Positions 44,784 through 53,442 of a DNA stretch of 64,000 nt are shown piece after piece. Under the pieces are notes generated by a model. The model saw nothing but the letters and a program-made list of their open reading frames with translations, ran no database searches and had not been told where the DNA came from. The stretch spans positions 62,001 through 126,000 of the forward strand of contig NZ_MIJY01000034.1 in the NCBI RefSeq assembly GCF_001730305.1, given 5' to 3'. Within the stretch, counting starts at the first letter, position 1; every line of letters begins with the position of its first letter. The position numbers and the translations under genes are program-made. The stretch is from Enterococcus termitis. Lineage in GTDB: Bacteria; Bacillota; Bacilli; Lactobacillales; Enterococcaceae.

Positions 44784-47111
44784 CTATAATGTTATTATTA
44801 TTTCTTCTTTAATCGTGTAGCTTTTTCCAAATGATTCAATTTCTACCTCTTTTTCGCCATGATTGACAATGGTCATCTGCTCTTTTGTGATCTCGATCGT
44901 CAATGGGTTATTCTGCCAGATGATACCAAACGAAAGCTTATTCCACGCTTTTGGTAAGTGAGGCTCAATACGTAACTTCCCATCTAAACAACGAACACCG
45001 CCATACCCAAACACTGTCATCTGCCAAATACCGCCTAATGAAGCCGCATGGATTCCTTCGTTTGAAGAAGTCATGTTTTCGCCCATATCAATATCTAAGG
45101 CTTTATTAAATAATTCATATGACTCTTCTAATTTTCCTAAATCAGCAGCCAAAATAGCGTGTGTAGACAAGGAAAGTGATGAGTCATGCAAGGTTTTTGG
45201 TTCATAATAGTTCCAGTTGATCAGCTTTTCTTCCTTGGGGAATAAATCCTCGAATAAAAATAGTAAAAGTAGGACATCCGCTTGTTTTGTTGCCTGTAAA
45301 TTATTGACTTGATCTAAGTTATATTCATGGAATAACGTTCCAACATGGGCATCATTTTTATATTTCGTCAAATCGATAATTGGTTTTGATAAATAAGTGT
45401 CATCTTGTGGTAAGACTTTGTCTTTATTTGGCTGCGGTAGGTATAATTTAGCTACTTTTTCTTGCCATTCATTATAGACACGCGTCAGATCTAGCTTTTT
45501 ATTCAAGCGATCAAAGACTTCTGGATCGTTGGCTTTCAATTCTTCATAAAGCTTCATCGCTAAAGTAATATTCCAATGCGCTGTATAATTTGTAAACGCA
45601 TTATTATCAACATGTTCTTTATATTCATCTGGACCAACAACTTCTAAAATTTCATATCGTTGGTTCGCTTCTTGCCATTCTAAACGGCTAGCCCAAAATT
45701 TAGCAGTGTCAAGGATCACTTCATACCCTTTTTCTCTGGAAAATGTTTTATCTCCTGTAACATCCATAAATTGTTTCATTCCAAAAGCAACATCACTAGT
45801 AATATGCTGTTCAATAAAGCCAGACCAAATCTTCGTTGGTTTGCCTGTGATGATATCAGCGGCTCCCCATACTGGCGTCGTCTCTCCGTCATCAGGCCAA
45901 GCTGCTTCCCATGGAAACTGCGCACCTTCAAACCCATTTTCTGCCGCCTTCTTATGCGCACCTTCAAGTCCGAGATAACGATAAGTCACTAACTTTTTAG
46001 CAATTTCTGGATGGGTAAATGTGAAATAAGGCAACATGAAAATTTCTGTATCCCAGAAAGTATGACCCTTATAACCTTCACCAGACATGCCCTTCGCCCC
46101 AATATTCATCCGTTCATCATGTGCTGGTGTCATAACATGTAAATGATATTTCGCAAAATTCACAGCTAGTTGATCTTTGATATTCTCTGACTCAATCGTA
46201 ATCGGTAAAACAGACCAAACTTGTTTATCCCAAGCATTCTTTGATTCTTCATGGAGTGCTTGATACCCCAGCTCTTCTGCTTGTTTTAGTTCGACTAAGG
46301 AGCTGTTTTTGACTTCTTCCAGCGTTTTTCCGCTAGTTTCTAAGTCAATACTTGTATGAATAGACGAAATTTTTTCAATCGAGACTGATTCATTTTGATC
46401 CAGGTCCAGCCAATATCGGTTATAGATTTTGCGTCGTCCCATCTCAATTCTCTTTTTGGTTTCGTCATAGATATCGTGTTCTTTCGCAATTTTATGAACG
46501 GTCGATAATACAAAGAAGATATTTGACTGGCTAGTATACGGCATCATCTGCATATATTTACCCTCTGATAGCGCTTTATCTCCTTCCGTAAAGTGTTGAG
46601 AACCGCTATTCGATACTTGACCATTAATACCAGATATCACTTCAATTGTTAACGGTACTCCTAAATTTTGAATCTCAACTTTTTGCGCAATTAAATGTTT
46701 ATTTGAAAATGAAGCAAAGCGCCTAAAAGTGAATCTAGCTTTAATCTCTTGATATTCCCAGACAAATGAACGAATCAATTCACCCGTTTTCAAATTTAGA
46801 GTGCGTTGATATTCAGACACAGTGCCTAAGGTTAAATCCAAACGCTGATTATTCAAGCGAAAGTCCATACCGATCAAATCAGGAACATTAGGCAGTTCGG
46901 TTACTTCATTGTCATCAAATTTGTTAAAGGTACCGGCTACAAAGGTGTTTCTTGTTTCTCCAATATACGATTCTTCTGTAGCAGAACGGATTCCTAAATA
47001 GCCATTGCCTAAACACATGATTGTTTCAGCTTTACCAAGCCAATCTGTTCTAAATTTCTCTTCTCCAATCAACCATTGATTGTCTTCAAAATACTTTATT
47101 CCTGTTTCCAT
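44784..47111 (-). CDS. GH65 family disaccharide phosphorylase (775 aa)
   Basis: Full-length GH65. The N-terminal beta-sandwich is followed by the barrel with MSGEGYKGHTFWDTE and catalytic Glu496 in VVGPDEYKEH. The phosphate site LHDSSLSLSTHA and C-terminal EGIHAASLGGIWQ are present. The acceptor-side loop around residues 405-435 (WGAADIITGKPTKIWSGFIE) differs from the other copy. It should yield beta-glucose-1-phosphate, the substrate of the beta-phosphoglucomutase encoded divergently. Maltose, kojibiose or nigerose specificity cannot be decided from the sequence alone. It begins a transcript with a LacI-type dyad 16 bp upstream. Confidence 0.9.
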   Translation of the reverse strand: METGIKYFEDNQWLIGEEKFRTDWLGKAETIMCLGNGYLGIRSATEESYIGETRNTFVAGTFNKFDDNEVTELPNVPDLIGMDFRLNNQRLDLTLGTVSEYQRTLNLKTGELIRSFVWEYQEIKARFTFRRFASFSNKHLIAQKVEIQNLGVPLTIEVISGINGQVSNSGSQHFTEGDKALSEGKYMQMMPYTSQSNIFFVLSTVHKIAKEHDIYDETKKRIEMGRRKIYNRYWLDLDQNESVSIEKISSIHTSIDLETSGKTLEEVKNSSLVELKQAEELGYQALHEESKNAWDKQVWSVLPITIESENIKDQLAVNFAKYHLHVMTPAHDERMNIGAKGMSGEGYKGHTFWDTEIFMLPYFTFTHPEIAKKLVTYRYLGLEGAHKKAAENGFEGAQFPWEAAWPDDGETTPVWGAADIITGKPTKIWSGFIEQHITSDVAFGMKQFMDVTGDKTFSREKGYEVILDTAKFWASRLEWQEANQRYEILEVVGPDEYKEHVDNNAFTNYTAHWNITLAMKLYEELKANDPEVFDRLNKKLDLTRVYNEWQEKVAKLYLPQPNKDKVLPQDDTYLSKPIIDLTKYKNDAHVGTLFHEYNLDQVNNLQATKQADVLLLLFLFEDLFPKEEKLINWNYYEPKTLHDSSLSLSTHAILAADLGKLEESYELFNKALDIDMGENMTSSNEGIHAASLGGIWQMTVFGYGGVRCLDGKLRIEPHLPKAWNKLSFGIIWQNNPLTIEITKEQMTIVNHGEKEVEIESFGKSYTIKEEIIITL

Positions 47112-47126
47112 GATTTCCCCCTAAAG

Positions 47127-47148
47127 AAAACGTTTTAGTTTTATTATA
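47127..47148 (-). promoter_or_regulatory. LacI-type operator and -10 before the 775-aa GH65 gene
   Basis: The palindrome AAAACGTTTT (47127-47136) lies downstream of a TATAAT-like -10 (47148-47143 on the minus strand). No good -35 is evident, so the promoter part is tentative. Confidence 0.6.
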
Positions 47149-47154
47149 AAAAAA

Positions 47155-47448
47155 TTAACCGTAAAAATAATGATTTGAACGAAACAGCGTGAATACACTG
47201 CCTAGCAAATAAGAGCCAATAACAAGAACCAACGCAGCTTTAAATACGAATAGCCCAACGAGTAAATGAATCATACCATATAAGAGATAGGCTCGAACTA
47301 AATAGCGAGCATTGTACTTATCTTTTAACAACCATGTCAGTAAATACCCCGCACCCACAGCAGCGAAAATCAATAAAAGCAAACACTCTGTGTTGATGTG
47401 TGCAATCGGATTTTTCACTAACACCTCATCGAGTGAGCCGTTTTTCAT
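47155..47448 (-). CDS. Small membrane protein, function unknown
   Basis: 97 residues with three hydrophobic segments (CLLLLIFAAVGAGYLLTWLL, YLLYGMIHLLVGLFVF, LVLVIGSYLLGSVFTLF). It overlaps the RDD-protein gene by 23 bp and has its own GGAG site, so the two are cotranslated. No family was recognised. Its place at the head of the sugar-utilisation cluster suggests coregulation. Confidence 0.65.
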   Translation of the reverse strand: MKNGSLDEVLVKNPIAHINTECLLLLIFAAVGAGYLLTWLLKDKYNARYLVRAYLLYGMIHLLVGLFVFKAALVLVIGSYLLGSVFTLFRSNHYFYG

Positions 47449-47860
47449 AAGAATCTCCTTTCTCTAACGTCACCTTTTCAATATCTAATAGTACTTGACT
47501 TTTACCAATCCAATCATGCAGTGTGCGATTCAAAAATAAACATGTAAAAAGATTGATTCCTAAAAACAGCATTCCTATATTCGGTAAAAAGTACAATAGC
47601 TTGCTAACTTCACGAATGCCTAAATGTAATGCCCCGCCTTCTTCCGAATATACAGAAAGTCGAGCAAAAAATTTTCCTATTGTCTTGCCATTAAACGATG
47701 TGATCGAAATAACATTGTAAACTGCAAACAATAATTGGGGCAGTAAATTATAAAGTAATCCGTCCACTTTTAAGACAGTCATCACCATATATCCTGGAAT
47801 CAAGAGTAATAAAAGATCAATGGCGCCTGCCAATAATCTCACTATCCATTTACTTTTCAT
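47426..47860 (-). CDS. RDD-family membrane protein
   Basis: 144 residues from the ATG at 47860, with AGGAGG upstream; a GTG three codons earlier overlaps that site. The RDD pattern is visible: first-helix region RLLAGAIDLLLLLIPGYMVM with the conserved Arg and Asp, then GKTIGKFFARLSV and a final RTLHDWIGKSQVLLD. Role unknown; some members influence Na+/H+ or envelope functions. A promoter with a LacI-like operator precedes it, so it is induced with the GH65 genes. Confidence 0.82.
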   Translation of the reverse strand: MKSKWIVRLLAGAIDLLLLLIPGYMVMTVLKVDGLLYNLLPQLLFAVYNVISITSFNGKTIGKFFARLSVYSEEGGALHLGIREVSKLLYFLPNIGMLFLGINLFTCLFLNRTLHDWIGKSQVLLDIEKVTLEKGDSYEKRLTR

Positions 47861-47876
47861 AGAAAACACCTCCTAA

Positions 47877-47929
47877 CGAAAACCTTTTCGGTATAATTGG
47901 ATATTAGCAGATTTTTCTTCGATAATCAA
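47877..47929 (-). promoter_or_regulatory. Promoter of the RDD gene with LacI-like operator and cre-like site
   Basis: On the minus strand TTGATT (47929-47924), 17 bp, TAATAT (47906-47901), then a dyad CGAAAA-CC-TTTTCG (47877-47890) past the -10. A cre-like box, TTGAAAACGCTTGAT (minus strand 47939-47925), overlaps the -35 and matches the CcpA consensus at all but one fixed position. Confidence 0.65.
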
Positions 47930-47946
47930 GCGTTTTCAAAAAAAAG

Positions 47947-48004
47947 TTGCATTTTAATCTAGACTAAATTATACTAAAAATCGAAATTATCTAAAACGTT
48001 TTAG
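47947..48004 (+). promoter_or_regulatory. Promoter of the beta-phosphoglucomutase gene with LacI operator
   Basis: TTGCAT (47947-47952), 17 bp, TATACT (47970-47975). Then a perfect 14-bp palindrome CTAAAACGTTTTAG (47991-48004) overlaps the ribosome site AGGAGG. Confidence 0.8.
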
Positions 48005-48015
48005 GAGGAACTGGT

Positions 48016-48687
48016 ATGTTAAAAGCAATTATTTTTGATTTAGATGGTGTTATTACCGATACTGCTGCATTTCACTTTATTGCCTGGAAAAAATTAGGTG
48101 AACGATTAGGCATAGAGCTTACAGAAGCATTTAATGAAGAACTAAAAGGAGTCGATCGAACGGAATCGTTGCGGAGAATTTTAGCGTTAGGAAATCAGGA
48201 AGACTCTTTTAGCGAAGAAGAGAAAAACGAGCTTGCTACTGAAAAAAATGATTTTTACGTACAGTTGATTCAACAAATCACGCCTAGCGATATTCTTCCA
48301 GGAATTGCACGTTTGTTGGTTGAACTAAAGGAGCATCAACTAAAAATTGCCTTAGCATCTGCAAGTAAAAATGCCCCGACAATTTTAGAAAGACTTGGAC
48401 TAAGCGAATCCTTTGATACAATTGTCGATCCAACAACACTATCTAAAGGAAAACCTGATCCAGAAATTTTTATTAAAGCCTGCGAACAACTAGCTATTGT
48501 TCCTGACGAAGCCATTGGTGTCGAAGACGCATACTCCGGCATTCAAGCAATCAATGATGCACAGATGCTTTCAATTGGTATAGGTGATCCTGTCACTTTG
48601 TCCGATGCAGATCATACGTTTCCTACAACAGAAGAATTGACGTTTGAAAAGCTGATGACTATTTGGCAGCTACACAAAAAAGGGTAA
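48016..48687 (+). CDS. pgmB: Beta-phosphoglucomutase
   Basis: 223 residues of the HAD superfamily. The nucleophile motif FDLDGVITDTAAFHF is followed by the cap region with the LKGVDRTESL block typical of beta-phosphoglucomutase. Later come the Ser/Lys motifs (ALASASKNA, SKGKPDPEIF) and the acidic VEDAYSGIQA. It converts beta-glucose-1-phosphate, the product of the GH65 phosphorylases, into glucose-6-phosphate. It is divergent from the operon and shares its operators. Confidence 0.95.
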   Translation: MLKAIIFDLDGVITDTAAFHFIAWKKLGERLGIELTEAFNEELKGVDRTESLRRILALGNQEDSFSEEEKNELATEKNDFYVQLIQQITPSDILPGIARLLVELKEHQLKIALASASKNAPTILERLGLSESFDTIVDPTTLSKGKPDPEIFIKACEQLAIVPDEAIGVEDAYSGIQAINDAQMLSIGIGDPVTLSDADHTFPTTEELTFEKLMTIWQLHKKG

Positions 48688-48694
48688 GATAAAA

Positions 48695-48773
48695 AAGCTC
48701 TTCAGAAATCGGTTTGCCGCCACAAAAATCTAAAGAACGACTTTTGTGACTCCTAACTCCTTTCTTAGAGCTT
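48695..48773. terminator. Bidirectional terminator between pgmB and the phosphoesterase gene
   Basis: The outer arms AAGCTCT / AGAGCTT (48695-48701, 48767-48773) enclose an inner stem CACAAAA / TTTTGTG. T-runs lie on both sides. It lies between two convergent genes. Confidence 0.75.
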
Positions 48774-48781
48774 ATTTTTTG

Positions 48782-50479
48782 TTACTTCATATCATTTAGC
48801 AGATCCATTAATTCAAATCCTGTATTCATTTTAGAGTATATTGAGGAAACGACAAATAGTTCTTTATCTGCAAATGTTACCCTTTTGTATCGTCCTGTAG
48901 ATGCTGGTATATGATGATGACCATGAATCGCACCAATTATATTATACTCCTCAAATAGAGCTTTGATTTTTGGCTCTGAGCATATATAGTCGCTATTATA
49001 TGCTGCACTATCTGGAGAAAGCATACTTAGTTCATTAAACAAAGGAGCATGTGAGACAATTACAGTGGGTATAGCATATTCTTTGTTTAATAGGTGTGTC
49101 AATGCCTTAAGGATAAATGCTTGCTGTGCTTTTTTTCGTTTCACCAATACTACTGGAATCGTCAGTCCAATATAGCGGATCCCTTTATGGATAATACTGC
49201 GATTATTTAACACATTCATTGCTGGAAATCGTTTTTCTAGTTCTACTTTCACACATTCATAATAGATATGATTACCAATAGGCAGCTTATACCATGACTT
49301 GTCTGGATCTTGTAAAAGATCTTGGAACCACTTATAGTTGAAAAATGGCCGCCATTTCTCCCATTCCTCTGTTTCCTTACTCTGACTTTTTGGCAATACG
49401 GCAGTTAGATCATGATTTCCAATAACATATAACCCCTTCATATCTTCGTTTACAGCATTGGCATTCGAGCTATCCCCAGCTAGAATTGTAAAGTTTTTAT
49501 TTGTAACAGCACGTTCACCGTTAATCGTATGAATATCTGAAACAACATTTATGATATTTGTATTTTCAGTTGGATGAACATTTTCAAAATATTGCTCCAG
49601 CTCTTTTGGATCAACACTATGTGCAATATAATTTTTCCTAACTTCTGACAATTCTTTGCCAAACTCTGAGCGTAAAAGCAACTTATTATTTACTGGCAGA
49701 GCTTGTTTTTCTGCAACTATCGATCTTTCTATCGTTTGTTTTAACTCTAGAGGAAGTAAATCTAATGCTGGTTTAATATCAGATGCTATAGATAATTGAT
49801 TCTCAGAGACAAAGACACCTTGAAGATCCGCTTCCACTAGCTGTACACTTTTCCCATCAGTCTTTATAGGTAGAGCCTGAGTAAGCTGAACAATAAAATG
49901 AAGATATTCTGAAACATAGCCGGATATACCCGTTTTTCTATTTTCGCTAAACAAAAACTTTCCTGCAAGATTGGCAGAAAGCGCCCCCGTCTCATCGTGT
50001 TGCAACAAACGTCCGAGGATTTGAATCTCAAATAATGGATCTTCAAAAATGGCTGCATAGGCTTGAATAATTTCAGAAGAATTCTTATCCACTCGTTTGT
50101 TTGTTGTCTGAAAAATACTAAGTATAAGATAGGTTTCTAAAGTCTCCTTATGGGATTCAATGTACTGACGAGCTGCTTCCGGGTAGAGTAAATATTGAAT
50201 TGCTGCGCGCTGGATATAGTTTCTGGCCGTATCATACGGGATCGCCGAATAGACAAGATCACCTCTAGAAGACACATTCATAGAAGTTGTTTTTACGTTA
50301 TAAGTCAATTGAAAATAGTCATTTTTAAACAATCGTTTATTCACGGGTCGTCGCTTATTTTCTGGATAAAGCTCAAAACGACTAACAAGTTCGGGAGGTA
50401 ATCCTCTTTCCACTTCTGACGTTAAAAATGGCTGTTGCTTTTGGCTAATCAAAGACGTTTCCTGTTGATTTGATTTCAT
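48782..50479 (-). CDS. Metallophosphoesterase with long N-terminal domain
   Basis: 565 residues. The calcineurin-like motifs lie in the C-terminal half: VSDIHTING, ILAGDSSNAN (with GD), GLYVIGNHDLTA, IVSHAPLFNE and AIHGHHHIPA. The first about 290 residues are helical and of unknown type. No signal peptide or membrane segment is seen, so it should be cytosolic. The substrate (nucleotide, phosphoprotein or other) is not predictable. It is a single-gene unit by its neighbours. Confidence 0.82.
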   Translation of the reverse strand: MKSNQQETSLISQKQQPFLTSEVERGLPPELVSRFELYPENKRRPVNKRLFKNDYFQLTYNVKTTSMNVSSRGDLVYSAIPYDTARNYIQRAAIQYLLYPEAARQYIESHKETLETYLILSIFQTTNKRVDKNSSEIIQAYAAIFEDPLFEIQILGRLLQHDETGALSANLAGKFLFSENRKTGISGYVSEYLHFIVQLTQALPIKTDGKSVQLVEADLQGVFVSENQLSIASDIKPALDLLPLELKQTIERSIVAEKQALPVNNKLLLRSEFGKELSEVRKNYIAHSVDPKELEQYFENVHPTENTNIINVVSDIHTINGERAVTNKNFTILAGDSSNANAVNEDMKGLYVIGNHDLTAVLPKSQSKETEEWEKWRPFFNYKWFQDLLQDPDKSWYKLPIGNHIYYECVKVELEKRFPAMNVLNNRSIIHKGIRYIGLTIPVVLVKRKKAQQAFILKALTHLLNKEYAIPTVIVSHAPLFNELSMLSPDSAAYNSDYICSEPKIKALFEEYNIIGAIHGHHHIPASTGRYKRVTFADKELFVVSSIYSKMNTGFELMDLLNDMK

Positions 50480-50742
50480 TTTCGAATCCCCTCCTTTGAA
50501 ATTTTTCTTAAATACTTTAGTCTAAATAATCTCTTGGCATTTTCATTGTATTATGCATTATTCAACAAATCAAAGGCTTTTTTTAATAATTTGGAGAAAT
50601 CAAAATAAGAAGATAAAACTTTATGTTGTATTAATTTTTTCTGGAGTTTTGTGAGGTTGTCATATCCTCTTAATTTCATCCTTTCGGTTGATATATTTTT
50701 TATCCTACCTTACTTATACTTTAGATAAAGGAGCTGAAAACA

Positions 50743-51684
50743 ATGACAACCTTAATCGAAGTTAAACACTTATCAAAAAGCTATCAGAAAAAACAAGTAA
50801 TCCATGACATCAGTTTTTCAATCAACGAAGGTGAAATTCTATGTTTGCTTGGTCCAAACGGAGCAGCGAAAAGTACAACCATCAATATTCTATGTGGCTT
50901 GCTAAATTATGACCAAGGAGAAATTTTTTATCGTAATGAAAAAATAGAACGTAATCTCCTATATTACAAAAAATATTTAGGAATAGTCCCCCAAGAACTG
51001 GCGCTGTATGAGGATTTAACTGCAGAAAAAAATATCCAGTTTTTTGCTTCTCTATATGGTTTGAAAGGTGAAAAGTTAAAAGCAGGCATTGACTTTGCGC
51101 TGCGTTCAGTTGGCTTGTTAGAGCATCGCAAAGAAAAAGTTGAGACGTTCTCCGGAGGGATGAAACGCCGCTTGAATATTGCCTGTGCGATTGCTCATGA
51201 ACCAGAGCTTCTAATCATGGATGAACCGACCGTTGGGATCGATCCACAATCACGTAATCACATTTTAGCTACCATACGGAAGATGCGAAAAAAGGGAATG
51301 ACCATCCTTTACACGACCCATTATATGGAAGAAGTTGAAGAAATCTCTACTCGTATTATTATTATGGACCATGGCAAAATCATCGCTGAAGGAACAAAGG
51401 AATGGTTGAAAGATCGCAAAAATGAAAAGGAAATTGTCATTCAACTAGCTGATAATTCAGCGTTATCCCTTAAAGAAATCTATCAGATCGAAGGAATAAT
51501 GAATGTGCAGCTTGAAGAGAATGAATTGAAGATAACTGTCATTAAAGGGGTTGAAAATTTAGATTCTATAATCGCTAAACTCATTCAACAAAATAAAAAA
51601 ATTCAAAATATTGTAATTGAAGCAGACAATTTAGAAACCGTGTTTCTTGATTTAACTGGTCGTTCATTAAGAGATGTGAGGTGA
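50743..51684 (+). CDS. ABC transporter ATPase with altered Walker A
   Basis: 313 residues, ABC-2/NatA-like. The Walker A reads GPNGAAKST: Ala42 takes the place of the normally invariant glycine before the lysine. Other motifs are intact: Q-loop VPQELALYE, signature FSGGMKRRL, Walker B LLIMDEPTVGID and H-loop YTTHYMEE. An about 80-residue C-terminal extension follows. It energises the two ABC-2 membrane proteins encoded next, probably for drug, peptide or Na+ export. Whether the substitution weakens ATP hydrolysis is unknown. AAAGGAG precedes the ATG. Confidence 0.92.
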   Translation: MTTLIEVKHLSKSYQKKQVIHDISFSINEGEILCLLGPNGAAKSTTINILCGLLNYDQGEIFYRNEKIERNLLYYKKYLGIVPQELALYEDLTAEKNIQFFASLYGLKGEKLKAGIDFALRSVGLLEHRKEKVETFSGGMKRRLNIACAIAHEPELLIMDEPTVGIDPQSRNHILATIRKMRKKGMTILYTTHYMEEVEEISTRIIIMDHGKIIAEGTKEWLKDRKNEKEIVIQLADNSALSLKEIYQIEGIMNVQLEENELKITVIKGVENLDSIIAKLIQQNKKIQNIVIEADNLETVFLDLTGRSLRDVR

Positions 51685-51688
51685 AGAT

Positions 51689-52432
51689 ATGTATCGTTTT
51701 ATGACTATCCTAAAAAGAGATACGCTCAATTTGATCATCAATCCTATGTGGGTAATTTTATGTATTGCCTTTCCCTTCCTTTTCACTGCCATTTTAGGTT
51801 TACTCACGGAGGGCCTTTATGGTTCGACCGTGTCCAGCTACGATTACTATGGTGTCACAATGCTTTTGTTCAGTTCATTATATGCAGGAACCTATTCAGC
51901 TAACAGTTTTCTTGAAGAGCGGATTAAGCAGCCAAACTTGCGAATTATTTTTTCGCCAATCCCTTCCTGGTTTATTCCAATTTCCAAGATAATCGCTACG
52001 TTTCTTTTCACAGGTATATTCTTTTCACTTTCCAGCGGCATTGCCTTTTTAGCATTTAATGTGAATTTCGGAGGGAAAATGCTGCCGTATGTGTGGTTGC
52101 TTATCCTAGCCTTGGATTTTCTATTTAGTTGTATAGGTGTGCTAATGTGTTGTATCTTCAAAAGTGAAGGTGCAGCCAATCAGGTATTAAGTATTTTAAC
52201 AGCCCTTCTTGGCTTTCTTTCAGGTCTATTCTTCCCTATAGCTAGTTTAGGTAAAACGATGGTCACTATCAGTGAGGTTTCTCCTGTAACCAAAGTGCTG
52301 GATGCCATTTTCGCATTCATATATGATCAAAATGTCTCTCAGTTCTTTCCGCTTTTACTTCTATTGTCGGCTCTATCCTTTGCCACGATAGTACTAATCA
52401 TTTTTCTATTTAATGAGGAGGATTATGTATGA
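51689..52432 (+). CDS. ABC-2 type permease (1)
   Basis: 247 residues with six hydrophobic segments in the ABC-2 membrane plan, including a short cytoplasmic start and the LFSSLYAGTYSANSFLEERI coupling region. It is smaller than its partner. It starts 4 bp after the ATPase gene and overlaps the next gene by 4 bp, so it belongs to one operon. Confidence 0.88.
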   Translation: MYRFMTILKRDTLNLIINPMWVILCIAFPFLFTAILGLLTEGLYGSTVSSYDYYGVTMLLFSSLYAGTYSANSFLEERIKQPNLRIIFSPIPSWFIPISKIIATFLFTGIFFSLSSGIAFLAFNVNFGGKMLPYVWLLILALDFLFSCIGVLMCCIFKSEGAANQVLSILTALLGFLSGLFFPIASLGKTMVTISEVSPVTKVLDAIFAFIYDQNVSQFFPLLLLLSALSFATIVLIIFLFNEEDYV

Positions 52433-53394
52433 TTGCATTATTGAAAAATAATGGGTTTCGGCTCATTCAAAAACATCAAAGACTCTTATTGATGCTTGGG
52501 ATAATGGTTATCTCGATCATTATTGCTATCTATATGAGTGGTCGAGAAAATGCGCCGCTGCACATAGGTGTTATCGGAGATGAACATCATGAATTAGTTT
52601 CCAATCAACGAATAACTGTTTCTCATTTAACCGAAGATCCCTCTATGCTTCAACTGCTTAAGGGAGAGTATGATGCAGTAATAACAAAAGAAAAAAACCA
52701 GCTTACGGTAGCTTCAATAAAAAATGAACCCTTTGAAAAAGAAATACGGCAATCTTTATTAAACCCAAACAACACAGCTTTGAAACAACAAACGACTTCG
52801 ATAGGAAGCCGTATCATCGGCTTCTTATTGATGTTTCTACTAATGTCTGCCGTTGTAAATATGTACATTTTCAATGAAGATAAAGAAAAACACCTACTGG
52901 AGCGCATCGTCGCTACTCCTACATCTTTTTGGAAACTATTGCTCTCTTACAGTTTGCTCACATTTGGTTTGTTACTATTTCCAACCTTAGCGATCTTAGC
53001 TATAGCCAAAACCATATTTAGTGTCACGATTGGTTTTTCCTTTATACAGTATTTGTTTTTACTTTGCCTAATTTCGTTGATTGGAACAGCTTATTCGTTA
53101 TTCATCGCTGCGTTCATTTCTACTAGTGATCAAGCCAATATGATAGGTTCGATGACCGTAATGCTAACAACGATTCTATCCGGCAGTTTCTTTTCATTTG
53201 AAGGAGGCAATCGCTGGATTGATGGGTTAATCAAATGGCTTCCTCAAAAAAATTATTTAAACATCGTTGAACTCATTGAATCAGGTGGTCCTCTAAAGAA
53301 TGTCTATTTTGAGCTATTTTATCTTCTTGGTCTCACATTGCTTTTCTTTTCTCTAGCAGTTCTAAAAACAAAAAAAGAGTATGTACGCAAATAG
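52429..53394 (+). CDS. ABC-2 type permease (2), NatB-like
   Basis: 321 residues. An N-terminal helix, an extracellular domain of about 100 residues (APLHIGVIGDEHHELVSNQR) and five further helices match the ABC-2 permease plan (MYIFNEDKEKHLLERIVATP, the usual coupling segment). It presumably pairs with the smaller permease above to form the export channel. Confidence 0.88.
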   Translation: MIALLKNNGFRLIQKHQRLLLMLGIMVISIIIAIYMSGRENAPLHIGVIGDEHHELVSNQRITVSHLTEDPSMLQLLKGEYDAVITKEKNQLTVASIKNEPFEKEIRQSLLNPNNTALKQQTTSIGSRIIGFLLMFLLMSAVVNMYIFNEDKEKHLLERIVATPTSFWKLLLSYSLLTFGLLLFPTLAILAIAKTIFSVTIGFSFIQYLFLLCLISLIGTAYSLFIAAFISTSDQANMIGSMTVMLTTILSGSFFSFEGGNRWIDGLIKWLPQKNYLNIVELIESGGPLKNVYFELFYLLGLTLLFFSLAVLKTKKEYVRK

Positions 53395-53442
53395 CCAACC
53401 TGTTATACTAAGTAAAAAGACCTTTTGAAGGGAGATCGAAAT

